NCBI RefSeq assembly: GCF_018333375.1
Contig: NZ_BORW01000022.1
Span: 1-64,000, forward strand
Reading direction: 5' to 3'
DNA length: 64,000 nucleotides
Source of the DNA: Paenibacillus cookii
Lineage (GTDB): Bacteria; Bacillota; Bacilli; Paenibacillales; Paenibacillaceae
Shown here: one piece after another, positions 42,466-50,929 of the stretch
How the letters are laid out: each line of letters opens with the position of its first letter
Position numbering within the stretch: the first letter of the stretch is position 1
Notes under the pieces: model-generated
The model's database searches: none
Told to the model about the DNA's origin: nothing
Seen by the model: only the letters and a program-made list of their open reading frames with translations
Position numbers and translations under genes: made by a program

Positions 42466-43085
42466 TGAAAAACAACACGATCAAAAAGTCGCCCGTCGCA
42501 CTAGCCATTCTTTGTTTCCTGATCGAGGAGCCCATGCATCCTTACCGTATGCAGCAGCTCATTAAGGAGAGGGGGAAAGAAGAAGTCATCAACGTTCGCC
42601 ACCGAACGAGCATTTACCAAACGATCGACCGGCTGCATCGGGACAACGCCATTGCGATCCAAGGGAAAAAAAAGAATGAAGGGAAGCCGGATTTAGTCGT
42701 TTACGAAATTACGGATTTAGGCCGAAATGCCGCTTATGCATGGATTCGGGAGATGATCTCGACGCCCGCCCAGGAGTTTTTGGAGTTTCCCGCCGCCGTA
42801 TCTTTTCTTGCGCTGTTAACGCCGGAAGAGGTCGCATCGCTATTCGCCAAAAGATTGGGCACTCTTGAAGGCATGTTCGCCCGGCTCGAAGATCAGATGC
42901 AATCGGAAGCGGCGATAGGCCTGCCGCGTTTGTTTTTGCTGGAGACCGAATATCAGCGGGCGGTGCTTGCGGCTGAAATGGCCTGGCTCCAATCGGTGAT
43001 CGCGGATATCCAAACCGAAAAGCTGAAATGGAGCATGGAAGAACTGCGCGAGACAGCCCGGCGTTTGGAGCACGGCTTTGAATGA
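42465..43085 (+). CDS. PadR-family transcriptional regulator
   Basis: A 206-residue PadR regulator: winged helix with SPVALAILCFLIEEPMHPYRMQQLIKERG, VRHRTSIYQTIDRLHRDNAI and YEITDLGRNA, then a C-terminal helical dimer domain (about 95-206), as in the Vir_act_alpha_C group. The start at 42465 is needed for the first helix; there is no Shine-Dalgarno and the promoter's -10 box ends eight bases before, so the mRNA may be leaderless. It leads an operon with a flavin monooxygenase and an SRPBCC protein. PadR proteins usually release DNA when a phenolic or antibiotic ligand binds. Confidence 0.88.
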   Translation: MKNNTIKKSPVALAILCFLIEEPMHPYRMQQLIKERGKEEVINVRHRTSIYQTIDRLHRDNAIAIQGKKKNEGKPDLVVYEITDLGRNAAYAWIREMISTPAQEFLEFPAAVSFLALLTPEEVASLFAKRLGTLEGMFARLEDQMQSEAAIGLPRLFLLETEYQRAVLAAEMAWLQSVIADIQTEKLKWSMEELRETARRLEHGFE

Positions 43086-43118
43086 AAACCATTTTGGATC
43101 CGAAAGGACGGATGTTGG

Positions 43119-44753
43119 ATGAATACACTCCTTGATCACTCCTCGTTTGATGAAACGGTTCCTGTCCTCGTGGTCGGAGGAAGCCTGGTGGGGCTTTCCT
43201 TCTCCCTTTTACTGGCGCGCCAGGGAATACGGCCTTTGGTCGTCGAGCGTCATCCGGGAACGTCGATTCACCCGCGCGTTTCGAGCCTGACGGCCCGAAC
43301 GCTGGAAATATTCCGCTCGGCCGGAATCGAAGATGAGATCCGCCGCGAAGAGCCTCCTTTCCCGCGGGAATTCGGCGTCATGTTCGTCGAAAGCTTGGCC
43401 GGACAAACGTTTGATAACCTGATGGAGGATATGAGCGCTTATTTTACGGATCTTAGTCCCGTGGAAGGAAACGGCATTGCCCAGGACCTGCTGGAGCCCG
43501 TCCTCCGGGAACAGGCCGAGCAAGCCGGCGTCCGTTTGCGATACAACACGGAAATGATCGACTTTGAAGCCGACGGGGACGGCGTTTCGGCCGTCATTCG
43601 CGATCGGATCAGCGGGGAAACGCGCACGGTTCGGGCGAAGTATTTGGTTGGGGCCGATGGAAGCAAAAGCGGGATCCGCGCCAAATTAGGCATTGGCCAG
43701 CACGGGGAAGGGACGCTTTGCCATCTGGTCAGCATGGTTTTCGATGCGGATATTCATGAACTGTTTGCAAGCCAAAACGCACATATGTGTTTTTTTGCCA
43801 ATGATACGACAAGCGGGAGCCTTGTGCTGTACCCTGGAACGCACAGAAGACCGCATATGTACCGATTGGACGTCGTGTATGACCCGGAGGAGGAAAGCAT
43901 CGCCGATTATCCGGAGGAACGATGCATAGAGCTCATTCGGGCAGCGATCGGAATTCCGGACATTCCCGTCACGCTCCATAAGGTGTTGACTTGGGAAATG
44001 GCTGCGCGCGTCGCGGACAGCTTCCAACAAGGCCGGATGTTTCTGGTCGGCGATTCGGCAAGGGTTCAACCGCCAAGCGGCGGTTTGGGCGGCAACACCG
44101 GCATCGCCGAGGCGCACAATCTCGCCTGGAAGCTGGCCGCGGTCTTGCGCGGGGAAGCCGGTCCGGATTTGCTGGGCACTTACGATGCGGAGCGGCGTCC
44201 CGTTGCGGATTACACGGCGGAGCAGGTCGTCATGTTGTCCCAACAGCGCGAACATGAAGGATCGGAAGGAATTACCGTCAACACCTTGCACGTCAATATG
44301 GGTTACCGTTATCCGGAAGGCGCCATCGTACCGGAATCCGGCGGGGCAAACCTCCCTAACGTGCAGTCGCCCGAGTTATGGACGGGGCAGCCGGGAACCC
44401 GCGCGGCGCACGTCGTTCTGGAGCGGGACGGTCAGACCTTTTCAACATTGGACCTGTTTGGTTCCCGGTTCGTGCTGCTCGTCGGCCCTGACGGGCAAAA
44501 CTGGCTGGAGGCCGCTCAACTTGCCCAAGAGGCGCTCCATCTTCCGATGGATATCTATCGGATCGGCGGGGATGAAGGCGGGATCGGCAATCCCGGGAAC
44601 GATTTTCTCGATGCTTACGGAATCGCCTCTGCGGGAGCGGTCATCGTGCGGCCGGACGGTTACATCGGATGGCGGAGCAAGGCTGCCGGAACGGACCTGG
44701 AAGAAATGGAACGAGTTTTAACGGGGGCCTTATCGACCATTCTCTTTCGTTAA
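43119..44753 (+). CDS. FAD-dependent aromatic monooxygenase (PheA/TfdB type)
   Basis: A 544-residue hydroxylase. GxGxxG-type motif VLVVGGSLVGLSFSLLLARQG near residue 11, the DG motif YLVGADGSKSGIRAKLG (about 180), and the second FAD motif FLVGDSARVQPPSGGLGGNTGIAEAHNLAWKLA (about 310) are all present; a thioredoxin-like C-terminal domain of about 150 residues follows. This arrangement matches polyketide and phenol hydroxylases (FAD_binding_3). It lies 33 bases after the PadR gene and 26 before the SRPBCC gene. Substrate: probably an aromatic or polyketide xenobiotic. Confidence 0.9.
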   Translation: MNTLLDHSSFDETVPVLVVGGSLVGLSFSLLLARQGIRPLVVERHPGTSIHPRVSSLTARTLEIFRSAGIEDEIRREEPPFPREFGVMFVESLAGQTFDNLMEDMSAYFTDLSPVEGNGIAQDLLEPVLREQAEQAGVRLRYNTEMIDFEADGDGVSAVIRDRISGETRTVRAKYLVGADGSKSGIRAKLGIGQHGEGTLCHLVSMVFDADIHELFASQNAHMCFFANDTTSGSLVLYPGTHRRPHMYRLDVVYDPEEESIADYPEERCIELIRAAIGIPDIPVTLHKVLTWEMAARVADSFQQGRMFLVGDSARVQPPSGGLGGNTGIAEAHNLAWKLAAVLRGEAGPDLLGTYDAERRPVADYTAEQVVMLSQQREHEGSEGITVNTLHVNMGYRYPEGAIVPESGGANLPNVQSPELWTGQPGTRAAHVVLERDGQTFSTLDLFGSRFVLLVGPDGQNWLEAAQLAQEALHLPMDIYRIGGDEGGIGNPGNDFLDAYGIASAGAVIVRPDGYIGWRSKAAGTDLEEMERVLTGALSTILFR

Positions 44754-44779
44754 CCCCTGTACCCATGAAGGAAAGGAAG

Positions 44780-45217
44780 ATGACCATGCTTACGTTTGAG
44801 CATACGGAAACCTATGATTATCCTGCCTCCGGCGTTTTTTCGCGTCTCATTGATCTGGAGGAACGGGCCGCCTGGATTAAAGGCATTATCGAAACCCGCG
44901 TGACGCCTGAAGGACCGGCCCGGGTCGGGACCGAATATTTCGAAAGCGGAAAATACTCGGGCTTCAAAAGCGAAAAAACGATGGTCGTGACCGAACTTGT
45001 TCAGGATCAGTTGCTGATCTTGGAGACGGCTCCCCATGAAAAACAATCCTTTCGCGAAAGCTACCGTATTGAGCCGATCTCCGACGCATCCTGCCGGGTT
45101 CATTTCGCCATTGAAGTCGGCAACGTGCCGAAGGTGGCCGAGTTTTTTATGCGCCAATCGATGAAAAAGGAGCTGCCGCAAACCGCAGCCGGTTTGAAAG
45201 CGGTCCTCCAGGACTGA
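44780..45217 (+). CDS. SRPBCC-family (START-like) protein
   Basis: A 145-residue protein: FEHTETYDYPASGVFSRLIDLEERAAWIKGI at the start, a central run of beta strands with RVGTEYFESG, and a C-terminal long helix (FFMRQSMKKELPQTAAGLKAVLQD). This is the polyketide cyclase/dehydrase-like fold that binds hydrophobic ligands. The start at 44780 follows GGAAAGG; ATGs at 44765 and 44786 are alternatives. It is the third gene of the PadR operon and may bind or process the hydroxylase's product. Confidence 0.8.
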   Translation: MTMLTFEHTETYDYPASGVFSRLIDLEERAAWIKGIIETRVTPEGPARVGTEYFESGKYSGFKSEKTMVVTELVQDQLLILETAPHEKQSFRESYRIEPISDASCRVHFAIEVGNVPKVAEFFMRQSMKKELPQTAAGLKAVLQD

Positions 45218-45706
45218 CAAAAAGCTATTTTTTACTTATTTATCTTAATAATTAAGATAGTTCGAGACAAAAATCCGACAAAGGCGACAGGGCGGCGTTC
45301 GCTCGTCACAATGAAAAAGGCTTGCAGATGGCTATTAGGCGGTTTGCAAGCCTTTTTTCGCTGGCCCATAGCCGCAGATGATTCGATGGCAGGCGCTCGG
45401 AAAGCGGCTGGCGGATCTCCCGCGCCATGGACCGGCAACTCGAACATAATGGGTTTATGAGCCGCCGGCATTTGGTCGAGCGATCTCACGCCCCGGGAAC
45501 GAGTTGACAAAGAAAAAAACAAAACATAAAATAAAATTGTTTCATATGAATAAATATTTTTATGATATGCCTGTAATTCCTTTTATTTAAGCAATTTATA
45601 TTTATTCTCAGGAAACAATAATGAAATATTAAGGGGGTTGTCCATGGTCTGAAAACTGAATTAGCCGTTTCATTCACGGCTGAAATTCCTTCGGTTTGCT
45701 CATATT
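45218..45706. other. Long AT-rich intergenic region
   Basis: About 490 bases between the SRPBCC gene and the MarR control site. It contains a short palindrome TCTTAATAATTAAGA (about 45243-45257), a terminator hairpin (listed separately), and a very AT-rich stretch (45500-45640) with no open frame that looks coding. AAGGGGG at 45631-45637 has no start after it. Confidence 0.5.
45314..45358. terminator. Intrinsic terminator of the PadR operon
   Basis: AAAAAGGCTTGCA pairs with TGCAAGCCTTTTTT. Loop and stem resemble the hairpins at 39258 and 49011. Confidence 0.85.
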
Positions 45707-45736
45707 GTTTCGTGTGAAACTAATTTTAGATATAAT
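45707..45736 (+). promoter_or_regulatory. MarR gene promoter and operator
   Basis: GTTTC (45707-45711) and GAAAC (45716-45720) are inverted with four bases between, right in the -35 area of TATAAT at 45731-45736. This would suit autorepression by the MarR product. Confidence 0.55.
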
Positions 45737-45770
45737 GAAGAAAAAATGAGTTTGAGGAGCTTGCCAAATC

Positions 45771-46250
45771 ATGAACGATACGAACCGGATGGTCAAAATT
45801 GCGATCCATGACAATTTCATTCGATTCCTTGAGCAAAAGGAACAATATGAGAACCGGGAAACCGCCGTTTTTCTGGAGGAACTCCGGAAAACGATCGAAG
45901 TGGAATCCACCCTGAACATGACGGAGCTGCACACCATCGCATGCATTGGGGAGCAGGAGCCGATCAATGTCACTTCGATCGCCGAAAAGATGAATCTAAG
46001 CAAAGGGAACACCTCGAAAATTACCAATAAGTTATTGAACGCAGGCTGGGTACGCAAGACGCAGCTCAACGATAACAAAAAAGAAGTGTATTTCCGGCTC
46101 ACGACGGCCGGGAAAAAGCTTTTTGCCCTTCATGATGAACTTCATCGCAAGGAACAGCAGAGGATGTACGAGTTTTTGGATAAATACAGCGAATCCGAAC
46201 TTGATTTTATAAAGCGGCTGTTGGGAGATCTGTCGGACTTCTATCGTTAA
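45771..46250 (+). CDS. MarR-family transcriptional regulator
   Basis: A 159-residue MarR protein. N-terminal dimer helices (1-45) are followed by the winged helix: LNMTELHTIACIGEQEPINVTSIAEKMNLSKGNTSKITNKLLNAGWVRKTQLNDNKKEVYFRLTTAGKKLF, with the DxRxxxxxLT wing present as DNKKEVYFRLT. It leads toward a flavin monooxygenase and two nitroreductases on the same strand, a set often controlled by MarR proteins that sense quinones or drugs. Confidence 0.9.
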   Translation: MNDTNRMVKIAIHDNFIRFLEQKEQYENRETAVFLEELRKTIEVESTLNMTELHTIACIGEQEPINVTSIAEKMNLSKGNTSKITNKLLNAGWVRKTQLNDNKKEVYFRLTTAGKKLFALHDELHRKEQQRMYEFLDKYSESELDFIKRLLGDLSDFYR

Positions 46251-46346
46251 GGACAGCGGTAAAGACGCCGGTGGATCCATCCATGGCCTGGCGAGGCTGG
46301 TCTTTGTCGCTTTCATCTTCCAAGTTCGGGTTTGGGGAAAGAGGTC

Positions 46347-47888
46347 ATGGCTATGGATTATGATGTGATACTGATCGGCGGAGGACCCGTTGGCATGATG
46401 CTGGCAGGAGAGTTGGCTTTGGCCGGCGTCAACGTCTGCATACTGGAACGATTAAAAAGCGCCACGCCGTTTTCGCGCGCGCTTACCGTTCATCCGCGAA
46501 CGCTTGAAATCATGGATATGCGCGGCTTGAAATCGAAGCTGCTGGATAGAGGGCGCCGTTTGCCGATGGGGCATTTTGCCTCATTGGATACGCCCTTGGA
46601 CTTTTCGGTGTTGGATTCTTCCTCCAATCACACCCTATTTTTGCCGCAAAGCGAAACGGAAGAAGTGCTGGAGCAATGGGCGCTGGACTTGGGCGTAGAA
46701 ATACGGAGGGAAACGGAAGCTTTGTCCGTGCATCAGGATGAGGAAGGCGTTGCCGTGCGCATGTCGGGCCCTCAGGGGGAGGGGACGCTCAGATCCGCGT
46801 ACGTCGTCGGCACGGACGGGGCCAAAAGTCTGGTCCGAAAACAAGCGGGCATACCGTTCGAGGGCCACGACGCGACGTTTATGGCTATTTTGGCGGATGC
46901 CGCCCTTCCCGGCCTTCCGCCGATGAGCGTTGTCTCCCGCATGGGTGAGAAGGGAATCGTATCGATTTTCCCTATCGATTCGACGACTTATCGAATCCTA
47001 ATGCTGGATCCGGAAAGATCGTCTGCATCCAAACACGAGCCGGTTACGTTGGAAGAATTGCGATCGTCGCTGATGCGGACGGCGGGAAGCGATTTTGGGC
47101 TGGCTGAGGCGAAGTGGGCGTCGCGTTTCGGGAATGCCACGCGGCAAGCGAGCCGCTATCGGGACAATCGGCTGTTTCTCGCGGGAGATGCCGCACGTAT
47201 TCATTTTCCGGCGGGAGGACAGGGGATGAATGTCGGCCTTCAAGAAGCGGTGAACCTGGGATGGAAACTCGCCGGAGCGGTTCAAGGCTGGGCGCCGGAG
47301 TGGCTGCTCGACAGCTATCACGCAGAGCGTTTTCCTTGGAGCACGGCGATGCTGAGCAATACGGAAGCGCAGTTTACGCTGATGGATACGAGTCCCGGCG
47401 TCATGGAACTCCGGAGCATCATGTCGAAACTTCTTCTTCATCCGGAGGTGAACCGTCAGATGGCGGAGCAAATTTCCGCCTTCAATGTCCACTACGCGCC
47501 CGATGACCAAGCGCCGTACCATGCTTTAAACGGGAAGCGTTCGACAGAATTGATTCTGCGGCTGAAAGACGGCGATTTGGCCAGCACGTATCAACTGCTC
47601 CGGTCAGGAAAGTTTCTTTTGCTGCATCTGTCTTCGGAGGTGAAAACCAGCGGGGAGTGGGATCGTTATGGGCATCTTCAAGTGATCGAAGCTTCATTGG
47701 CGGCGAAAGCGCCCCATTGGGACGATGTTCATACCGCTTTGATCCGTCCGGACGGCCATATCGCCTGGGCGGTGCCCGTGTCGGACCCGGATCCGGCAGG
47801 CGCGATCAGGGACGGCGTCGTTCGTTGGGCAGGGGCCTTGAGCAGCTTGACGGGCGGTTCGGGCGAACAAAAGCCGGGGGGGAAATAA
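46347..47888 (+). CDS. FAD-dependent monooxygenase, rifampicin monooxygenase/polyketide hydroxylase-like
   Basis: A 513-residue flavoprotein: YDVILIGGGPVGMMLAGELALAGVNVCILER at the N-terminus, the DG motif YVVGTDGAKSLVRKQAGIPFEG (about 155-175), and LFLAGDAARIHFPAGGQGMNVGLQEAVNLGWKLAG (about 275-308). The order and the HPRTLEIMDMRGL segment are those of class A hydroxylases such as Rox and tetracenomycin-type enzymes. A thioredoxin-like tail completes it. Start at 46347 or 46353, both close to AGAGGT. It is followed after one base by a nitroreductase gene. Rifamycin inactivation is a possibility, not shown. Confidence 0.88.
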   Translation: MAMDYDVILIGGGPVGMMLAGELALAGVNVCILERLKSATPFSRALTVHPRTLEIMDMRGLKSKLLDRGRRLPMGHFASLDTPLDFSVLDSSSNHTLFLPQSETEEVLEQWALDLGVEIRRETEALSVHQDEEGVAVRMSGPQGEGTLRSAYVVGTDGAKSLVRKQAGIPFEGHDATFMAILADAALPGLPPMSVVSRMGEKGIVSIFPIDSTTYRILMLDPERSSASKHEPVTLEELRSSLMRTAGSDFGLAEAKWASRFGNATRQASRYRDNRLFLAGDAARIHFPAGGQGMNVGLQEAVNLGWKLAGAVQGWAPEWLLDSYHAERFPWSTAMLSNTEAQFTLMDTSPGVMELRSIMSKLLLHPEVNRQMAEQISAFNVHYAPDDQAPYHALNGKRSTELILRLKDGDLASTYQLLRSGKFLLLHLSSEVKTSGEWDRYGHLQVIEASLAAKAPHWDDVHTALIRPDGHIAWAVPVSDPDPAGAIRDGVVRWAGALSSLTGGSGEQKPGGK

Positions 47889-47889
47889 A

Positions 47890-48465
47890 ATGGATTTCAT
47901 GAAGACGATCCAGGAGCGCAGAAGCATCCGCAGGTTTCGTTCCTCCCCCGTGGACCCGGAGCTGGTGTTCACATTGCTCCGCGAAGCGCAGCAGCTGTAT
48001 TCATCCGGGGAGGCCGCGGCTTTCCGGTGCGTGTATGCGGGAACGCCGGATTCCAGGGAGCGTCTGGCCGCCTGCATGCTGGAGCCCATGGTGAAGAACA
48101 GGCTGGTCAAATGGCTGCCGGAGAAAGTACGGGATTTCGTCCGGAAAAGGGTCACCGATATACCGGGCCATCTTGCCGTCATTGCCGTCACCGGTCCGGA
48201 CAGGAGGGAAAGCGACCTGAATTATGCTGCGGTTTGCGGGATCATGCAAAATTTTCAGCTTGTGGCCTGGCAGCGGCGGCTTGGAGTGCTGTGGGACACG
48301 GAACCGATGATCCAAAGCAAGGAGTTATTCGATCTGTTCCAAATGAAGCCCGAAGAGAGGCTTGTCGGGATTTTTCACCTCGGATTTTTTGATAAAATGC
48401 CGAAAGCCAGGGCAAGGACGCGAGCGGAAAAGAAATGGACTGTTTTGTCGGGAGGAGGAGGGTGA
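47890..48465 (+). CDS. Nitroreductase-family flavoprotein (first of pair)
   Basis: A 191-residue protein beginning MDFMKTIQERRSIRRFRSSPVDPELVFTLLREAQQ, the standard nitroreductase FMN-binding start (RRSIRRF). A middle NYAAVCGIMQNFQLVAWQRRLGVLWDTE segment and FQMKPEERLVGIFHLGF follow the family order. It starts one base after the monooxygenase stop, so the genes are coupled. The flavin may supply reduced cofactor to the monooxygenase or reduce quinone products. Confidence 0.85.
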   Translation: MDFMKTIQERRSIRRFRSSPVDPELVFTLLREAQQLYSSGEAAAFRCVYAGTPDSRERLAACMLEPMVKNRLVKWLPEKVRDFVRKRVTDIPGHLAVIAVTGPDRRESDLNYAAVCGIMQNFQLVAWQRRLGVLWDTEPMIQSKELFDLFQMKPEERLVGIFHLGFFDKMPKARARTRAEKKWTVLSGGGG

Positions 48466-48469
48466 CTTG

Positions 48470-48955
48470 TTGAATCATGCTAAAACCGGTTACTGCGGAG
48501 TCCATTCATTAAAATATAGCGATAAATCCGTTTCGGAAAATCACGTACTGGATTTATTGAATGTAGCCGTATGGGCTCCGAACGACGGACTGCGGGAGCC
48601 TTGGCGTTTCATCTTCATGGGACCCGGCAGCACGGACATCATGCGCGGATTGCAGGAACAGGCTCCAGCCTACCTGGTATTGGTCGTAAAAGAAGAGCAT
48701 GACCTTCATAAAAGGGAGGAAGATTTTGCGGCGACCTGCTGCCTTATGCAGAATTTTCGCCTGCTGGCGCGGGAAAACAATCTCCATGTCCGCATGACGA
48801 TGAATGATTGGATCTATGACAGAACTTGTGCCGGGCGTTTGGGTGTCCAAAAAGATGAACGGATCGTTGCCGTTTTGGAAATGGGTTATCTAGAACCGAC
48901 CGTTGAACCTGCAGCGGCAGGGAATATGCCGGACCTTACGTTTGAGTTGTTGTAA
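48470..48955 (+). CDS. Nitroreductase-family flavoprotein (second of pair, TTG start)
   Basis: A 161-residue protein with YSDKSVSENHVLDLLNVAVWAPNDGLREPWRFIFMG (the APND/REPWRF flavin-site segment), a middle CCLMQNFRLLARENNLHVRMTMNDW and the ending KDERIVAVLEMGYLEP. No ATG suits: the start is TTG at 48470 (or 48467) after GGAGGAGG, right behind the first nitroreductase. It lacks the RRSxRxF start, so the usual first flavin contact is changed (KTGYCGVHSLKYS). The pair may form a heterodimer. Confidence 0.78.
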   Translation: MNHAKTGYCGVHSLKYSDKSVSENHVLDLLNVAVWAPNDGLREPWRFIFMGPGSTDIMRGLQEQAPAYLVLVVKEEHDLHKREEDFAATCCLMQNFRLLARENNLHVRMTMNDWIYDRTCAGRLGVQKDERIVAVLEMGYLEPTVEPAAAGNMPDLTFELL

Positions 48956-49010
48956 GAATTTTGGCATGTTTCCAGGGGTTCTCTGGCGATCCCGGTCCTT
49001 TCTCGGAAAC

Positions 49011-49051
49011 AGGCTCGCAGACTGCTTTTAAAAGCAGCTTGCGAGCCTTTT
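49011..49051. terminator. Intrinsic terminator after the nitroreductase operon
   Basis: AGGCTCGCA pairs with TGCGAGCCT, with an inner GCTTTTAAAAGC palindrome, and ends CTTTTGG. It belongs to the same hairpin family as 39258 and 45314. Confidence 0.75.
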
Positions 49052-49098
49052 GGCATTTCCGTTTGGATTTCCGGTCAATGTAGGTTAAAAATCCGTCT

Positions 49099-49154
49099 TT
49101 ACTTTTGCTCGGCATATGGTATATATTGTTAGTGAGTTAGTCAGATAACTAACT
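49099..49154 (+). promoter_or_regulatory. TetR gene promoter with inverted-repeat operator
   Basis: TTACTT (49099-49104) and TATATT (49122-49127) are 17 bases apart. AGTTAGT (49135-49141) and ACTAACT (49148-49154) are exact inverted copies with six bases between, lying over the start of transcription, as expected for TetR autoregulation. Confidence 0.7.
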
Positions 49155-49179
49155 TGATGAAAAAAAGGAGATCATACTC

Positions 49180-49887
49180 ATGGCTAAACCGAATGTCGTT
49201 TCCAAGCAGGAGCTGATCGAAGCAGCCAAACAATGCATCGTGGAGCAGGGTTTGGAGAAATTGACTTTAAAAATGGTGGCGGAGCGCATTGGGGTGACGC
49301 AAGGAACGGTATATTATCATTTCCAGACGAAAGACCGGCTGATGCTGGACGTCGTCAAAGACGTATGCGAACGCTCATGGAATGAGTTCTCTGCTTTGCA
49401 GACCAAGGAGTTTGTCGTGCCGGAGGCGCTGGGAGCGGCCAAAGAACGGGGAGGGCCCGATTCTTTTTTTCACCGCTTGTTTCTATCGCTTGTCGTGTTC
49501 GGCCTGAAACATGAAGAAACGAGGAAGGAGCTCGGCGTCTTGATTTCGTTCGAAAACGGGGTGCTGGCGGAGAAGCTGCGGCAGCTTGCCTTCCCGGCAC
49601 AAACGCCGCCTTTGGCGGAGCCTTCCGGGAGCGGGGAGCGGCCGAAAACGGACCCGCCGAACGGCGAAACTAGGCGCCATGACCGTCAGGAAGCCGATGC
49701 CGGAACAGATGATGCGGATGTTCGCCTTATGGGCATGTCGTTCGAGGTGTGGGCCGTCGTCATTAACGCGATTTTTGACGGCTTGGCCGTGCAGAGCCTG
49801 GTGTCCCCCGAGCTGGACCGGGAAAAAGTGTTTGCGGAGCTGGGCGTTTTCTTTGAGCGTTTGCTTCGGAAGGCTGGAACGGACTAA
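49180..49887 (+). CDS. TetR-family transcriptional regulator
   Basis: A 235-residue regulator. The DNA-binding domain is VSKQELIEAAKQCIVEQGLEKLTLKMVAERIGVTQGTVYYHFQTKDRLMLDVV, the standard TetR helix-turn-helix. The ligand domain is longer than usual by a charged, Pro/Gly/Glu-rich insertion (about 140-185, PPLAEPSGSGERPKTDPPNGETRRHDRQEADAG). RBS AAAGGAG precedes the ATG. It is followed by a small membrane protein gene, its probable partner in one operon. Confidence 0.9.
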   Translation: MAKPNVVSKQELIEAAKQCIVEQGLEKLTLKMVAERIGVTQGTVYYHFQTKDRLMLDVVKDVCERSWNEFSALQTKEFVVPEALGAAKERGGPDSFFHRLFLSLVVFGLKHEETRKELGVLISFENGVLAEKLRQLAFPAQTPPLAEPSGSGERPKTDPPNGETRRHDRQEADAGTDDADVRLMGMSFEVWAVVINAIFDGLAVQSLVSPELDREKVFAELGVFFERLLRKAGTD

Positions 49888-49912
49888 CATCTATTTTTGC
49901 ATGGAAGGGAGC

Positions 49913-50329
49913 ATGGGATTGGACATGTTTTCGGAAAAAATGGGATTGACGCTGTTGTTTTCGGTGCTGGTTTGGCTGGGGGCGACGCTGTTTTTCGTCT
50001 TTTTCGGACCGCTGGTGTTGGTCAGCCCGTACCGGCAAAATTTTTTGCCGCCGTTTCTTTTGCTGGAGGCCGCGACGGGCGTCGTGCTGTACGTCGTATT
50101 TGTCCTTTTTCGCCGATTCGATCCGAGTCCCTACGCGGCCGTAAGGCTTGGCGTGGTGGGCAGCGCCGTCGGTTTAATCCTGGACACGTTTGTGATATGG
50201 AATAAGGGCGTCTTTTTTGCAGGGTTGTCGGATGAACAGCTGCTGGCCTTCGTCATTTGGATGGCGTTTGCTTACGGGTTGTATTTGCTGCTGCCGCTGC
50301 TGACGGTCAAAAAGGGGACGCCGTTTTGA
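49913..50329 (+). CDS. DUF5367-type four-helix membrane protein
   Basis: A 138-residue protein with four hydrophobic segments (about 12-35, 43-64, 72-92 and 104-125): MGLTLLFSVLVWLGATLFFVFFG, LLEAATGVVLYVVFVLF, GVVGSAVGLILDTFVIW and LAFVIWMAFAYGLYLLLPLL. The layout matches DUF5367 proteins, of unknown function. Starts at 49901, 49913 or 49925 are possible; none has ideal spacing from AAGGGAG. It is 25 bases after the TetR gene. Confidence 0.72.
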   Translation: MGLDMFSEKMGLTLLFSVLVWLGATLFFVFFGPLVLVSPYRQNFLPPFLLLEAATGVVLYVVFVLFRRFDPSPYAAVRLGVVGSAVGLILDTFVIWNKGVFFAGLSDEQLLAFVIWMAFAYGLYLLLPLLTVKKGTPF

Positions 50330-50345
50330 GAGGAGCCAAGGACGC

Positions 50346-50829
50346 ATGCTGCGGAGCAGGGACGATATTTTACGGGATATAACGGAATTAATTTCACTTC
50401 ATCAACCCCGCCGTCTGGCGGACGCTGTGCGTCACGATCGTGGATTTGCTGGACGGGGACTTGCGGAACCTTTTCCGCCAAAACGGGAATTCCGTCCTCC
50501 GGATCAAGCAGCATATCATGCAGCATAAAAAAAGCTTCCCTTTTCTGGGCGGCGACAAAATCATGAACTACTGGCTGTACGTGATGGAACAGTACACGGA
50601 CGTTGCCTTTCCGGATCGGGAATGCATTACGGTGGCACCCGACACCCATGTCCTTCAATCCAGCGTCAAACTCGGGGTCCTGACCGAGGAGGAAGCGGCC
50701 GCCCCGAAGGCCCGGGAGCTTGCGGCTTCCAGATGGGAAGAGCTGCTGCAGGGCAGCGGGCTGTGCCCGATCGACATTCATACGCCGATGTGGCTGTGGA
50801 GCCGGAGCAAATTTGCGGTGCCGGTTTAG
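50346..50829 (+). pseudogene. Frame-disrupted gene, possibly DNA glycosylase-like
   Basis: Codons from 50346 (MLRSRDDILRDITELI) run in one frame to about 50390; from 50392 to 50829 the coding sense continues in another frame (FHFINPAVWRTLCVTIVDLL, then a stretch to SRSKFAVPV). A stop (TAA 50389-50391) lies in the second frame right before the join, so one base has been gained or lost. The segments FPFLGGDKIMNYWLYVM, APDTHVLQSSVKLG and CPIDIHTPMWLWSR recall helix-hairpin-helix base-excision glycosylases, but this is a weak memory-based match. A downstream ATG at 50440 would still give 129 residues. Confidence 0.55.
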
Positions 50830-50929
50830 AAATGTTGGCATCACCTTTTGAACCGAAGAGGGGCTGTTTTTCTTCAATATAAAAAGGGGCGTCTCTCAAG
50901 ATCCAAATGATCCGGGGAGATGCCCCTTA

